NCBI GenBank assembly: GCA_009363875.1
Contig: CM018681.1
Location: forward strand, 44,765,510-44,829,509
DNA: 64,000 nucleotides
Reading direction: 5' to 3'
From: Mikania micrantha
Taxonomy: Eukaryota > Streptophyta > Magnoliopsida > Asterales > Asteraceae
Both the position numbers and the translations under genes were made by a program. The notes beneath the pieces are model-generated. The model saw nothing but the letters and a program-made list of their open reading frames with translations, was not told the DNA's origin and searched no databases. This document shows positions 12,201 through 26,995 of the stretch, one piece after another (positions within the stretch are counted from its first letter, which is position 1; every line of letters begins with the position of its first letter).

Positions 12201-15200
12201 ATAAGTTAGAAATAATTATTTTAAAAGGTCGTAACGTATCGTAACGAAGAAACCAAAAACCGACGCGTTGACGCGAAACCGTGCAGAACCGAACGAACCC
12301 AGACATACTGAACGTTAAAAAAAATTAAAAGATGACATTAAATGGCATTTATTCATCCCCACCAACCCCATTTCTCTCCAAAAATTGTTCACTCTCTCTA
12401 CTTTCTCTCACTAGAGATTGAAAACCTAAATCTCTCAATTCTTCACCAAATCAGGTGATTTTAGTGTCAAAACAACCACAATAACGAGTAGATCGTGAAA
12501 GTACAAAGAAACCAAGCCTTGGATCGATGAAAACAAGGTAAAATCGAGCTCAAGCATACTATTTTTAGGGTTTTCGTCATTCTCGAACGCCCAACTTTGC
12601 AGCCGGTTTTGGACCGCCGAAACCCATAGGAATTGCACGATAGTGATCTAGGATGGTGTAGGAACTCATGGAACGTATTGAACGGAGCAGGATTTTGGTA
12701 ATAGCGTCGGAGGTGTGCTCGGCCAATGCTTGTAGGAATGAGCATCACCTGATGCTGTGCAGGCGAATGGAACCATCCGAACGACTCCACGGGCGAAAGA
12801 ACATTAGTTCGCACGAACTGGGGACGACCTTGTGAATCCTTGAGCAAATGAACGGGTAGCATGCGAAGGATCAAGTCGTGAGCTTTCATTCGTGTGACCA
12901 TCTTCATTCCTATAAAGATTACGACCGAAGAAGCATGTCATGTGAATGGGTTCTTTCATGAGCTTTCATTCGTGTAACCACCTTCGTTCGCATGGCTATC
13001 ACGACCGAAGGAGAGAGTGCCAAACGAATGGACACATTCGTGAACTCCATTCATTAGTCTTCTTTCGAAGGACCATTCATTCGTGGGGTCATCCTCACTT
13101 TGTCCGAACCATGGAGCCAGGTATGCGAATGATGCTCATTCGTGTTTCGGTTTCATTCGCCAAGAAATCATACGATAATGAGCTAGGTTATATAACAAAT
13201 TCACAACAAGAAAAAGGGGGTATGTTAACCGATTTCTATGACAATCAATACCAAAGGATTTCATTATCAAAGTTCTAAACCTCTTTAAATATGTAAACAC
13301 TAATCTTAACAATCAGTTTGGTTAGAAGTGGAGATTATCATATAGAACCATAATCAAGGGATTAGCATTGAGATGGTCCAAAGATGAGTTACAAGGTGTA
13401 ACTAACAACCCTAGTTACATAGATCTAAGTTTAATGAGTTCTAACCAAATAAGCTAAGTATAGTTCATCATAATTGTGACAACCAGTACCTGATCGTCAG
13501 GCAAGTTAGTACGGTACGTGTACTTTCACTATTTACTATGTGTAAATACAGTGTTTAAACAGTTGTGTGACAACAGAACCCTGAAAACAAACAACAGTTG
13601 TATGTGTTTAAGTGAAAACTTAAATGCAATTGATACAACAACTCATGAGAAACAATAGTGTGTAAATAAATGACAAAAACACATCGGTTGCAATCTGATA
13701 TCCACAGATGACAAGAATCAGATGGCCGACAATACAATGAGAAATTAATGTGAATTCAATGTGAACAAAGTGAAAACAGGCAAGTTTAGTTGAGTCCGTC
13801 AGTGAGGAAGTACAATACAACACGTAAGTTCAGTATCTTTTCAGAATAACAAACTGACAGTGTGTTTGCATGGGTGAATATTAAACAGATGGCGTATTCT
13901 TGCTGGTGACGATTCACATGAATATATCTGTGGGTTTAACGTTCTGAATGATGTCCAATAATTAGAAAATCAAATCGAAAAGTATAGTCGTCGTCATGTT
14001 CGTACGGGTGACTATCCAAACGAATACGCGTGAAAACCGTACGATTCGATTAAACAGATAAATTAAACGTTTTAGAATTTTAAAAATAAACCGAAGATAA
14101 CTAATTAATTTATTAGGAATTACCACCTAAAATAAGTTAGAAATAATTATTTTAAAAGGTCGTAACGTATCGTAACGAAGAAACCAAAAACCGACGCGTT
14201 GACGCGAAACCGTGCAGAACCGAACGAACCCAGACATACTGAACGTTAAAAAAAAATTAAAAGATGACATTAAATGGCATTTATTCATCCCCACCAACCC
14301 CATTTCTCTCCAAAAATTGTTCACTCTCTCTACTTTCTCTCACTAGAGATTGAAAACCTAAATCTCTCAATTCTTCACCAAATCAGGTGATTTTAGTGTC
14401 AAAACAACCACAATAACGAGTAGATCGTGAAAGTACAAAGAAACCAAGCCTTGGATCGATGAAAACAAGGTAAAATCGAGCTCAAGCATACTATTTTTAG
14501 GGTTTTCGTCATTCTCGAACGCCCAACTTTGCAGCCGGTTTTGGACCGCCGAAACCCATAGGAATTGCACGATAGTGATCTAGGATGGTGTAGGAACTCA
14601 TGGAACGTATTGAACGGAGCAGGATTTTGGTAATAGCGTCGGAGGTGTGCTCGGCCAATGCTTGTAGGAATGAGCATCACCTGATGCTGTGCAGGCGAAT
14701 GGAACCATCCGAACGACTCCACGGGCGAAAGAACATTAGTTCGCACGAACTGGGGACGACCTTGTGAATCCTTGAGCAAATGAACGGGTAGCATGCGAAG
14801 GATCAAGTCGTGAGCTTTCATTCGTGTGACCATCTTCATTCCTATAAAGATTACGACCGAAGAAGCATGTCATGTGAATGGGTTCTTTCATGAGCTTTCA
14901 TTCGTGTAACCACCTTCGTTCGCATGGCTATCACGACCGAAGGAGAGAGTGCCAAACGAATGGACACATTCGTGAACTCCATTCATTAGTCTTCTTTCGA
15001 AGGACCATTCATTCGTGGGGTCATCCTCACTTTGTCCGAACCATGGAGCCAGGTATGCGAATGATGCTCATTCGTGTTTCGGTTTCATTCGCCAAGAAAT
15101 CATACGATAATGAGCTAGGTTATATAACAAATTCACAACAAGAAAAAGGGGGTATGTTAACCGATTTCTATGACAATCAATACCAAAGGATTTCATTATC

Positions 15201-18200
15201 AAAGTTCTAAACCTCTTTAAATATGTAAACACTAATCTTAACAATCAGTTTGGTTAGAAGTGGAGATTATCATATAGAACCATAATCAAGGGATTAGCAT
15301 TGAGATGGTCCAAAGATGAGTTACAAGGTGTAACTAACAACCCTAGTTACATAGATCTAAGTTTAATGAGTTCTAACCAAATAAGCTAAGTATAGTTCAT
15401 CATAATTGTGACAACCAGTACCTGATCGTCAGGCAAGTTAGTACGGTACGTGTACTTTCACTATTTACTATGTGTAAATACAGTGTTTAAACAGTTGTGT
15501 GACAACAGAACCCTGAAAACAAACAACAGTTGTATGTGTTTAAGTGAAAACTTAAATGCAATTGATACAACAACTCATGAGAAACAATAGTGTGTAAATA
15601 AATGACAAAAACACATCGGTTGCAATCTGATATCCACAGATGACAAGAATCAGATGGCCGACAATACAATGAGAAATTAATGTGAATTCAATGTGAACAA
15701 AGTGAAAACAGGCAAGTTTAGTTGAGTCCGTCAGTGAGGAAGTACAATACAACACGTAAGTTCAGTATCTTTTCAGAATAACAAACTGACAGTGTGTTTG
15801 CATGGGTGAATATTAAACAGATGGCGTATTCTTGCTGGTGACGATTCACATGAATATATCTGTGGGTTTAACGTTCTGAATGATGTCCAATAATTAGAAA
15901 ATCAAATCGAAAAGTATAGTCGTCGTCATGTTCGTACGGGTGACTATCCAAACGAATACGCGTGAAAACCGTACGATTCGATTAAACAGATAAATTAAAC
16001 GTTTTAGAATTTTAAAAATAAACCGAAGATAACTAATTAATTTATTAGGAATTACCACCTAAAATAAGTTAGAAATAATTATTTTAAAAGGTCGTAACGT
16101 ATCGTAACGAAGAAACCAAAAACCGACGCGTTGACGCGAAACCGTGCAGAACCGAACGAACCCAGACATACTGAACGTTAAAAAAAAATTAAAAGATGAC
16201 ATTAAATGGCATTTATTCATCCCCACCAACCCCATTTCTCTCCAAAAATTGTTCACTCTCTCTACTTTCTCTCACTAGAGATTGAAAACCTAAATCTCTC
16301 AATTCTTCACCAAATCAGGTGATTTTAGTGTCAAAACAACCACAATAACGAGTAGATCGTGAAAGTACAAAGAAACCAAGCCTTGGATCGATGAAAACAA
16401 GGTAAAATCGAGCTCAAGCATACTATTTTTAGGGTTTTCGTCATTCTCGAACGCCCAACTTTGCAGCCGGTTTTGGACCGCCGAAACCCATAGGAATTGC
16501 ACGATAGTGATCTAGGATGGTGTAGGAACTCATGGAACGTATTGAACGGAGCAGGATTTTGGTAATAGCGTCGGAGGTGTGCTCGGCCAATGCTTGTAGG
16601 AATGAGCATCACCTGATGCTGTGCAGGCGAATGGAACCATCCGAACGACTCCACGGGCGAAAGAACATTAGTTCGCACGAACTGGGGACGACCTTGTGAA
16701 TCCTTGAGCAAATGAACGGGTAGCATGCGAAGGATCAAGTCGTGAGCTTTCATTCGTGTGACCATCTTCATTCCTATAAAGATTACGACCGAAGAAGCAT
16801 GTCATGTGAATGGGTTCTTTCATGAGCTTTCATTCGTGTAACCACCTTCGTTCGCATGGCTATCACGACCGAAGGAGAGAGTGCCAAACGAATGGACACA
16901 TTCGTGAACTCCATTCATTAGTCTTCTTTCGAAGGACCATTCATTCGTGGGGTCATCCTCACTTTGTCCGAACCATGGAGCCAGGTATGCGAATGATGCT
17001 CATTCGTGTTTCGGTTTCATTCGCCAAGAAATCATACGATAATGAGCTAGGTTATATAACAAATTCACAACAAGAAAAAGGGGGTATGTTAACCGATTTC
17101 TATGACAATCAATACCAAAGGATTTCATTATCAAAGTTCTAAACCTCTTTAAATATGTAAACACTAATCTTAACAATCAGTTTGGTTAGAAGTGGAGATT
17201 ATCATATAGAACCATAATCAAGGGATTAGCATTGAGATGGTCCAAAGATGAGTTACAAGGTGTAACTAACAACCCTAGTTACATAGATCTAAGTTTAATG
17301 AGTTCTAACCAAATAAGCTAAGTATAGTTCATCATAATTGTGACAACCAGTACCTGATCGTCAGGCAAGTTAGTACGGTACGTGTACTTTCACTATTTAC
17401 TATGTGTAAATACAGTGTTTAAACAGTTGTGTGACAACAGAACCCTGAAAACAAACAACAGTTGTATGTGTTTAAGTGAAAACTTAAATGCAATTGATAC
17501 AACAACTCATGAGAAACAATAGTGTGTAAATAAATGACAAAAACACATCGGTTGCAATCTGATATCCACAGATGACAAGAATCAGATGGCCGACAATACA
17601 ATGAGAAATTAATGTGAATTCAATGTGAACAAAGTGAAAACAGGCAAGTTTAGTTGAGTCCGTCAGTGAGGAAGTACAATACAACACGTAAGTTCAGTAT
17701 CTTTTCAGAATAACAAACTGACAGTGTGTTTGCATGGGTGAATATTAAACAGATGGCGTATTCTTGCTGGTGACGATTCACATGAATATATCTGTGGGTT
17801 TAACGTTCTGAATGATGTCCAATAATTAGAAAATCAAATCGAAAAGTATAGTCGTCGTCATGTTCGTACGGGTGACTATCCAAACGAATACGCGTGAAAA
17901 CCGTACGATTCGATTAAACAGATAAATTAAACGTTTTAGAATTTTAAAAATAAACCGAAGATAACTAATTAATTTATTAGGAATTACCACCTAAAATAAG
18001 TTAGAAATAATTATTTTAAAAGGTCGTAACGTATCGTAACGAAGAAACCAAAAACCGACGCGTTGACGCGAAACCGTGCAGAACCGAACGAACCCAGACA
18101 TACTGAACGTTAAAAAAAAATTAAAAGATGACATTAAATGGCATTTATTCATCCCCACCAACCCCATTTCTCTCCAAAAATTGTTCACTCTCTCTACTTT

Positions 18201-21200
18201 CTCTCACTAGAGATTGAAAACCTAAATCTCTCAATTCTTCACCAAATCAGGTGATTTTAGTGTCAAAACAACCACAATAACGAGTAGATCGTGAAAGTAC
18301 AAAGAAACCAAGCCTTGGATCGATGAAAACAAGGTAAAATCGAGCTCAAGCATACTATTTTTAGGGTTTTCGTCATTCTCGAACGCCCAACTTTGCAGCC
18401 GGTTTTGGACCGCCGAAACCCATAGGAATTGCACGATAGTGATCTAGGATGGTGTAGGAACTCATGGAACGTATTGAACGGAGCAGGATTTTGGTAATAG
18501 CGTCGGAGGTGTGCTCGGCCAATGCTTGTAGGAATGAGCATCACCTGATGCTGTGCAGGCGAATGGAACCATCCGAACGACTCCACGGGCGAAAGAACAT
18601 TAGTTCGCACGAACTGGGGACGACCTTGTGAATCCTTGAGCAAATGAACGGGTAGCATGCGAAGGATCAAGTCGTGAGCTTTCATTCGTGTGACCATCTT
18701 CATTCCTATAAAGATTACGACCGAAGAAGCATGTCATGTGAATGGGTTCTTTCATGAGCTTTCATTCGTGTAACCACCTTCGTTCGCATGGCTATCACGA
18801 CCGAAGGAGAGAGTGCCAAACGAATGGACACATTCGTGAACTCCATTCATTAGTCTTCTTTCGAAGGACCATTCATTCGTGGGGTCATCCTCACTTTGTC
18901 CGAACCATGGAGCCAGGTATGCGAATGATGCTCATTCGTGTTTCGGTTTCATTCGCCAAGAAATCATACGATAATGAGCTAGGTTATATAACAAATTCAC
19001 AACAAGAAAAAGGGGGTATGTTAACCGATTTCTATGACAATCAATACCAAAGGATTTCATTATCAAAGTTCTAAACCTCTTTAAATATGTAAACACTAAT
19101 CTTAACAATCAGTTTGGTTAGAAGTGGAGATTATCATATAGAACCATAATCAAGGGATTAGCATTGAGATGGTCCAAAGATGAGTTACAAGGTGTAACTA
19201 ACAACCCTAGTTACATAGATCTAAGTTTAATGAGTTCTAACCAAATAAGCTAAGTATAGTTCATCATAATTGTGACAACCAGTACCTGATCGTCAGGCAA
19301 GTTAGTACGGTACGTGTACTTTCACTATTTACTATGTGTAAATACAGTGTTTAAACAGTTGTGTGACAACAGAACCCTGAAAACAAACAACAGTTGTATG
19401 TGTTTAAGTGAAAACTTAAATGCAATTGATACAACAACTCATGAGAAACAATAGTGTGTAAATAAATGACAAAAACACATCGGTTGCAATCTGATATCCA
19501 CAGATGACAAGAATCAGATGGCCGACAATACAATGAGAAATTAATGTGAATTCAATGTGAACAAAGTGAAAACAGGCAAGTTTAGTTGAGTCCGTCAGTG
19601 AGGAAGTACAATACAACACGTAAGTTCAGTATCTTTTCAGAATAACAAACTGACAGTGTGTTTGCATGGGTGAATATTAAACAGATGGCGTATTCTTGCT
19701 GGTGACGATTCACATGAATATATCTGTGGGTTTAACGTTCTGAATGATGTCCAATAATTAGAAAATCAAATCGAAAAGTATAGTCGTCGTCATGTTCGTA
19801 CGGGTGACTATCCAAACGAATACGCGTGAAAACCGTACGATTCGATTAAACAGATAAATTAAACGTTTTAGAATTTTAAAAATAAACCGAAGATAACTAA
19901 TTAATTTATTAGGAATTACCACCTAAAATAAGTTAGAAATAATTATTTTAAAAGGTCGTAACGTATCGTAACGAAGAAACCAAAAACCGACGCGTTGACG
20001 CGAAACCGTGCAGAACCGAACGAACCCAGACATACTGAACGTTAAAAAAAATTAAAAGATGACATTAAATGGCATTTATTCATCCCCACCAACCCCATTT
20101 CTCTCCAAAAATTGTTCACTCTCTCTACTTTCTCTCACTAGAGATTGAAAACCTAAATCTCTCAATTCTTCACCAAATCAGGTGATTTTAGTGTCAAAAC
20201 AACCACAATAACGAGTAGATCGTGAAAGTACAAAGAAACCAAGCCTTGGATCGATGAAAACAAGGTAAAATCGAGCTCAAGCATACTATTTTTAGGGTTT
20301 TCGTCATTCTCGAACGCCCAACTTTGCAGCCGGTTTTGGACCGCCGAAACCCATAGGAATTGCACGATAGTGATCTAGGATGGTGTAGGAACTCATGGAA
20401 CGTATTGAACGGAGCAGGATTTTGGTAATAGCGTCGGAGGTGTGCTCGGCCAATGCTTGTAGGAATGAGCATCACCTGATGCTGTGCAGGCGAATGGAAC
20501 CATCCGAACGACTCCACGGGCGAAAGAACATTAGTTCGCACGAACTGGGGACGACCTTGTGAATCCTTGAGCAAATGAACGGGTAGCATGCGAAGGATCA
20601 AGTCGTGAGCTTTCATTCGTGTGACCATCTTCATTCCTATAAAGATTACGACCGAAGAAGCATGTCATGTGAATGGGTTCTTTCATGAGCTTTCATTCGT
20701 GTAACCACCTTCGTTCGCATGGCTATCACGACCGAAGGAGAGAGTGCCAAACGAATGGACACATTCGTGAACTCCATTCATTAGTCTTCTTTCGAAGGAC
20801 CATTCATTCGTGGGGTCATCCTCACTTTGTCCGAACCATGGAGCCAGGTATGCGAATGATGCTCATTCGTGTTTCGGTTTCATTCGCCAAGAAATCATAC
20901 GATAATGAGCTAGGTTATATAACAAATTCACAACAAGAAAAAGGGGGTATGTTAACCGATTTCTATGACAATCAATACCAAAGGATTTCATTATCAAAGT
21001 TCTAAACCTCTTTAAATATGTAAACACTAATCTTAACAATCAGTTTGGTTAGAAGTGGAGATTATCATATAGAACCATAATCAAGGGATTAGCATTGAGA
21101 TGGTCCAAAGATGAGTTACAAGGTGTAACTAACAACCCTAGTTACATAGATCTAAGTTTAATGAGTTCTAACCAAATAAGCTAAGTATAGTTCATCATAA

Positions 21201-24200
21201 TTGTGACAACCAGTACCTGATCGTCAGGCAAGTTAGTACGGTACGTGTACTTTCACTATTTACTATGTGTAAATACAGTGTTTAAACAGTTGTGTGACAA
21301 CAGAACCCTGAAAACAAACAACAGTTGTATGTGTTTAAGTGAAAACTTAAATGCAATTGATACAACAACTCATGAGAAACAATAGTGTGTAAATAAATGA
21401 CAAAAACACATCGGTTGCAATCTGATATCCACAGATGACAAGAATCAGATGGCCGACAATACAATGAGAAATTAATGTGAATTCAATGTGAACAAAGTGA
21501 AAACAGGCAAGTTTAGTTGAGTCCGTCAGTGAGGAAGTACAATACAACACGTAAGTTCAGTATCTTTTCAGAATAACAAACTGACAGTGTGTTTGCATGG
21601 GTGAATATTAAACAGATGGCGTATTCTTGCTGGTGACGATTCACATGAATATATCTGTGGGTTTAACGTTCTGAATGATGTCCAATAATTAGAAAATCAA
21701 ATCGAAAAGTATAGTCGTCGTCATGTTCGTACGGGTGACTATCCAAACGAATACGCGTGAAAACCGTACGATTCGATTAAACAGATAAATTAAACGTTTT
21801 AGAATTTTAAAAATAAACCGAAGATAACTAATTAATTTATTAGGAATTACCACCTAAAATAAGTTAGAAATAATTATTTTAAAAGGTCGTAACGTATCGT
21901 AACGAAGAAACCAAAAACCGACGCGTTGACGCGAAACCGTGCAGAACCGAACGAACCCAGACATACTGAACGTTAAAAAAAAATTAAAAGATGACATTAA
22001 ATGGCATTTATTCATCCCCACCAACCCCATTTCTCTCCAAAAATTGTTCACTCTCTCTACTTTCTCTCACTAGAGATTGAAAACCTAAATCTCTCAATTC
22101 TTCACCAAATCAGGTGATTTTAGTGTCAAAACAACCACAATAACGAGTAGATCGTGAAAGTACAAAGAAACCAAGCCTTGGATCGATGAAAACAAGGTAA
22201 AATCGAGCTCAAGCATACTATTTTTAGGGTTTTCGTCATTCTCGAACGCCCAACTTTGCAGCCGGTTTTGGACCGCCGAAACCCATAGGAATTGCACGAT
22301 AGTGATCTAGGATGGTGTAGGAACTCATGGAACGTATTGAACGGAGCAGGATTTTGGTAATAGCGTCGGAGGTGTGCTCGGCCAATGCTTGTAGGAATGA
22401 GCATCACCTGATGCTGTGCAGGCGAATGGAACCATCCGAACGACTCCACGGGCGAAAGAACATTAGTTCGCACGAACTGGGGACGACCTTGTGAATCCTT
22501 GAGCAAATGAACGGGTAGCATGCGAAGGATCAAGTCGTGAGCTTTCATTCGTGTGACCATCTTCATTCCTATAAAGATTACGACCGAAGAAGCATGTCAT
22601 GTGAATGGGTTCTTTCATGAGCTTTCATTCGTGTAACCACCTTCGTTCGCATGGCTATCACGACCGAAGGAGAGAGTGCCAAACGAATGGACACATTCGT
22701 GAACTCCATTCATTAGTCTTCTTTCGAAGGACCATTCATTCGTGGGGTCATCCTCACTTTGTCCGAACCATGGAGCCAGGTATGCGAATGATGCTCATTC
22801 GTGTTTCGGTTTCATTCGCCAAGAAATCATACGATAATGAGCTAGGTTATATAACAAATTCACAACAAGAAAAAGGGGGTATGTTAACCGATTTCTATGA
22901 CAATCAATACCAAAGGATTTCATTATCAAAGTTCTAAACCTCTTTAAATATGTAAACACTAATCTTAACAATCAGTTTGGTTAGAAGTGGAGATTATCAT
23001 ATAGAACCATAATCAAGGGATTAGCATTGAGATGGTCCAAAGATGAGTTACAAGGTGTAACTAACAACCCTAGTTACATAGATCTAAGTTTAATGAGTTC
23101 TAACCAAATAAGCTAAGTATAGTTCATCATAATTGTGACAACCAGTACCTGATCGTCAGGCAAGTTAGTACGGTACGTGTACTTTCACTATTTACTATGT
23201 GTAAATACAGTGTTTAAACAGTTGTGTGACAACAGAACCCTGAAAACAAACAACAGTTGTATGTGTTTAAGTGAAAACTTAAATGCAATTGATACAACAA
23301 CTCATGAGAAACAATAGTGTGTAAATAAATGACAAAAACACATCGGTTGCAATCTGATATCCACAGATGACAAGAATCAGATGGCCGACAATACAATGAG
23401 AAATTAATGTGAATTCAATGTGAACAAAGTGAAAACAGGCAAGTTTAGTTGAGTCCGTCAGTGAGGAAGTACAATACAACACGTAAGTTCAGTATCTTTT
23501 CAGAATAACAAACTGACAGTGTGTTTGCATGGGTGAATATTAAACAGATGGCGTATTCTTGCTGGTGACGATTCACATGAATATATCTGTGGGTTTAACG
23601 TTCTGAATGATGTCCAATAATTAGAAAATCAAATCGAAAAGTATAGTCGTCGTCATGTTCGTACGGGTGACTATCCAAACGAATACGCGTGAAAACCGTA
23701 CGATTCGATTAAACAGATAAATTAAACGTTTTAGAATTTTAAAAATAAACCGAAGATAACTAATTAATTTATTAGGAATTACCACCTAAAATAAGTTAGA
23801 AATAATTATTTTAAAAGGTCGTAACGTATCGTAACGAAGAAACCAAAAACCGACGCGTTGACGCGAAACCGTGCAGAACCGAACGAACCCAGACATACTG
23901 AACGTTAAAAAAAATTAAAAGATGACATTAAATGGCATTTATTCATCCCCACCAACCCCATTTCTCTCCAAAAATTGTTCACTCTCTCTACTTTCTCTCA
24001 CTAGAGATTGAAAACCTAAATCTCTCAATTCTTCACCAAATCAGGTGATTTTAGTGTCAAAACAACCACAATAACGAGTAGATCGTGAAAGTACAAAGAA
24101 ACCAAGCCTTGGATCGATGAAAACAAGGTAAAATCGAGCTCAAGCATACTATTTTTAGGGTTTTCGTCATTCTCGAACGCCCAACTTTGCAGCCGGTTTT

Positions 24201-26995
24201 GGACCGCCGAAACCCATAGGAATTGCACGATAGTGATCTAGGATGGTGTAGGAACTCATGGAACGTATTGAACGGAGCAGGATTTTGGTAATAGCGTCGG
24301 AGGTGTGCTCGGCCAATGCTTGTAGGAATGAGCATCACCTGATGCTGTGCAGGCGAATGGAACCATCCGAACGACTCCACGGGCGAAAGAACATTAGTTC
24401 GCACGAACTGGGGACGACCTTGTGAATCCTTGAGCAAATGAACGGGTAGCATGCGAAGGATCAAGTCGTGAGCTTTCATTCGTGTGACCATCTTCATTCC
24501 TATAAAGATTACGACCGAAGAAGCATGTCATGTGAATGGGTTCTTTCATGAGCTTTCATTCGTGTAACCACCTTCGTTCGCATGGCTATCACGACCGAAG
24601 GAGAGAGTGCCAAACGAATGGACACATTCGTGAACTCCATTCATTAGTCTTCTTTCGAAGGACCATTCATTCGTGGGGTCATCCTCACTTTGTCCGAACC
24701 ATGGAGCCAGGTATGCGAATGATGCTCATTCGTGTTTCGGTTTCATTCGCCAAGAAATCATACGATAATGAGCTAGGTTATATAACAAATTCACAACAAG
24801 AAAAAGGGGGTATGTTAACCGATTTCTATGACAATCAATACCAAAGGATTTCATTATCAAAGTTCTAAACCTCTTTAAATATGTAAACACTAATCTTAAC
24901 AATCAGTTTGGTTAGAAGTGGAGATTATCATATAGAACCATAATCAAGGGATTAGCATTGAGATGGTCCAAAGATGAGTTACAAGGTGTAACTAACAACC
25001 CTAGTTACATAGATCTAAGTTTAATGAGTTCTAACCAAATAAGCTAAGTATAGTTCATCATAATTGTGACAACCAGTACCTGATCGTCAGGCAAGTTAGT
25101 ACGGTACGTGTACTTTCACTATTTACTATGTGTAAATACAGTGTTTAAACAGTTGTGTGACAACAGAACCCTGAAAACAAACAACAGTTGTATGTGTTTA
25201 AGTGAAAACTTAAATGCAATTGATACAACAACTCATGAGAAACAATAGTGTGTAAATAAATGACAAAAACACATCGGTTGCAATCTGATATCCACAGATG
25301 ACAAGAATCAGATGGCCGACAATACAATGAGAAATTAATGTGAATTCAATGTGAACAAAGTGAAAACAGGCAAGTTTAGTTGAGTCCGTCAGTGAGGAAG
25401 TACAATACAACACGTAAGTTCAGTATCTTTTCAGAATAACAAACTGACAGTGTGTTTGCATGGGTGAATATTAAACAGATGGCGTATTCTTGCTGGTGAC
25501 GATTCACATGAATATATCTGTGGGTTTAACGTTCTGAATGATGTCCAATAATTAGAAAATCAAATCGAAAAGTATAGTCGTCGTCATGTTCGTACGGGTG
25601 ACTATCCAAACGAATACGCGTGAAAACCGTACGATTCGATTAAACAGATAAATTAAACGTTTTAGAATTTTAAAAATAAACCGAAGATAACTAATTAATT
25701 TATTAGGAATTACCACCTAAAATAAGTTAGAAATAATTATTTTAAAAGGTCGTAACGTATCGTAACGAAGAAACCAAAAACCGACGCGTTGACGCGAAAC
25801 CGTGCAGAACCGAACGAACCCAGACATACTGAACGTTAAAAAAAATTAAAAGATGACATTAAATGGCATTTATTCATCCCCACCAACCCCATTTCTCTCC
25901 AAAAATTGTTCACTCTCTCTACTTTCTCTCACTAGAGATTGAAAACCTAAATCTCTCAATTCTTCACCAAATCAGGTGATTTTAGTGTCAAAACAACCAC
26001 AATAACGAGTAGATCGTGAAAGTACAAAGAAACCAAGCCTTGGATCGATGAAAACAAGGTAAAATCGAGCTCAAGCATACTATTTTTAGGGTTTTCGTCA
26101 TTCTCGAACGCCCAACTTTGCAGCCGGTTTTGGACCGCCGAAACCCATAGGAATTGCACGATAGTGATCTAGGATGGTGTAGGAACTCATGGAACGTATT
26201 GAACGGAGCAGGATTTTGGTAATAGCGTCGGAGGTGTGCTCGGCCAATGCTTGTAGGAATGAGCATCACCTGATGCTGTGCAGGCGAATGGAACCATCCG
26301 AACGACTCCACGGGCGAAAGAACATTAGTTCGCACGAACTGGGGACGACCTTGTGAATCCTTGAGCAAATGAACGGGTAGCATGCGAAGGATCAAGTCGT
26401 GAGCTTTCATTCGTGTGACCATCTTCATTCCTATAAAGATTACGACCGAAGAAGCATGTCATGTGAATGGGTTCTTTCATGAGCTTTCATTCGTGTAACC
26501 ACCTTCGTTCGCATGGCTATCACGACCGAAGGAGAGAGTGCCAAACGAATGGACACATTCGTGAACTCCATTCATTAGTCTTCTTTCGAAGGACCATTCA
26601 TTCGTGGGGTCATCCTCACTTTGTCCGAACCATGGAGCCAGGTATGCGAATGATGCTCATTCGTGTTTCGGTTTCATTCGCCAAGAAATCATACGATAAT
26701 GAGCTAGGTTATATAACAAATTCACAACAAGAAAAAGGGGGTATGTTAACCGATTTCTATGACAATCAATACCAAAGGATTTCATTATCAAAGTTCTAAA
26801 CCTCTTTAAATATGTAAACACTAATCTTAACAATCAGTTTGGTTAGAAGTGGAGATTATCATATAGAACCATAATCAAGGGATTAGCATTGAGATGGTCC
26901 AAAGATGAGTTACAAGGTGTAACTAACAACCCTAGTTACATAGATCTAAGTTTAATGAGTTCTAACCAAATAAGCTAAGTATAGTTCATCATAAT

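Larger units (their letters stand above)
7681..26995 (+). repeat. Homogenised block of ten monomers U5-U14
   Basis: Ten consecutive monomers are 1931 or 1932 bp long. In the parts I compared, the only difference is an A-run about 770 bp into the unit: 8, 9, 8, 9, 9, 9, 8, 9, 8, 8 A from U5 to U14. This accounts for all the length differences. Layout of the reference monomer U5 (7681-9611): LTR-like head 7681-8083; a segment absent from the plus-strand element's LTRs at 8084-8114; a CpG-rich promoter-like zone about 8180-8450; the A-run at about 8453; a CT-rich leader 8500-8580; a TTTAGGGTTTT telobox at 8701; a CATTCG/CGAATG island 8901-9296; and an AT-rich tail to 9611. Near-identity over 19 kb means very recent homogenisation or an assembly effect. 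Confidence 0.94.
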
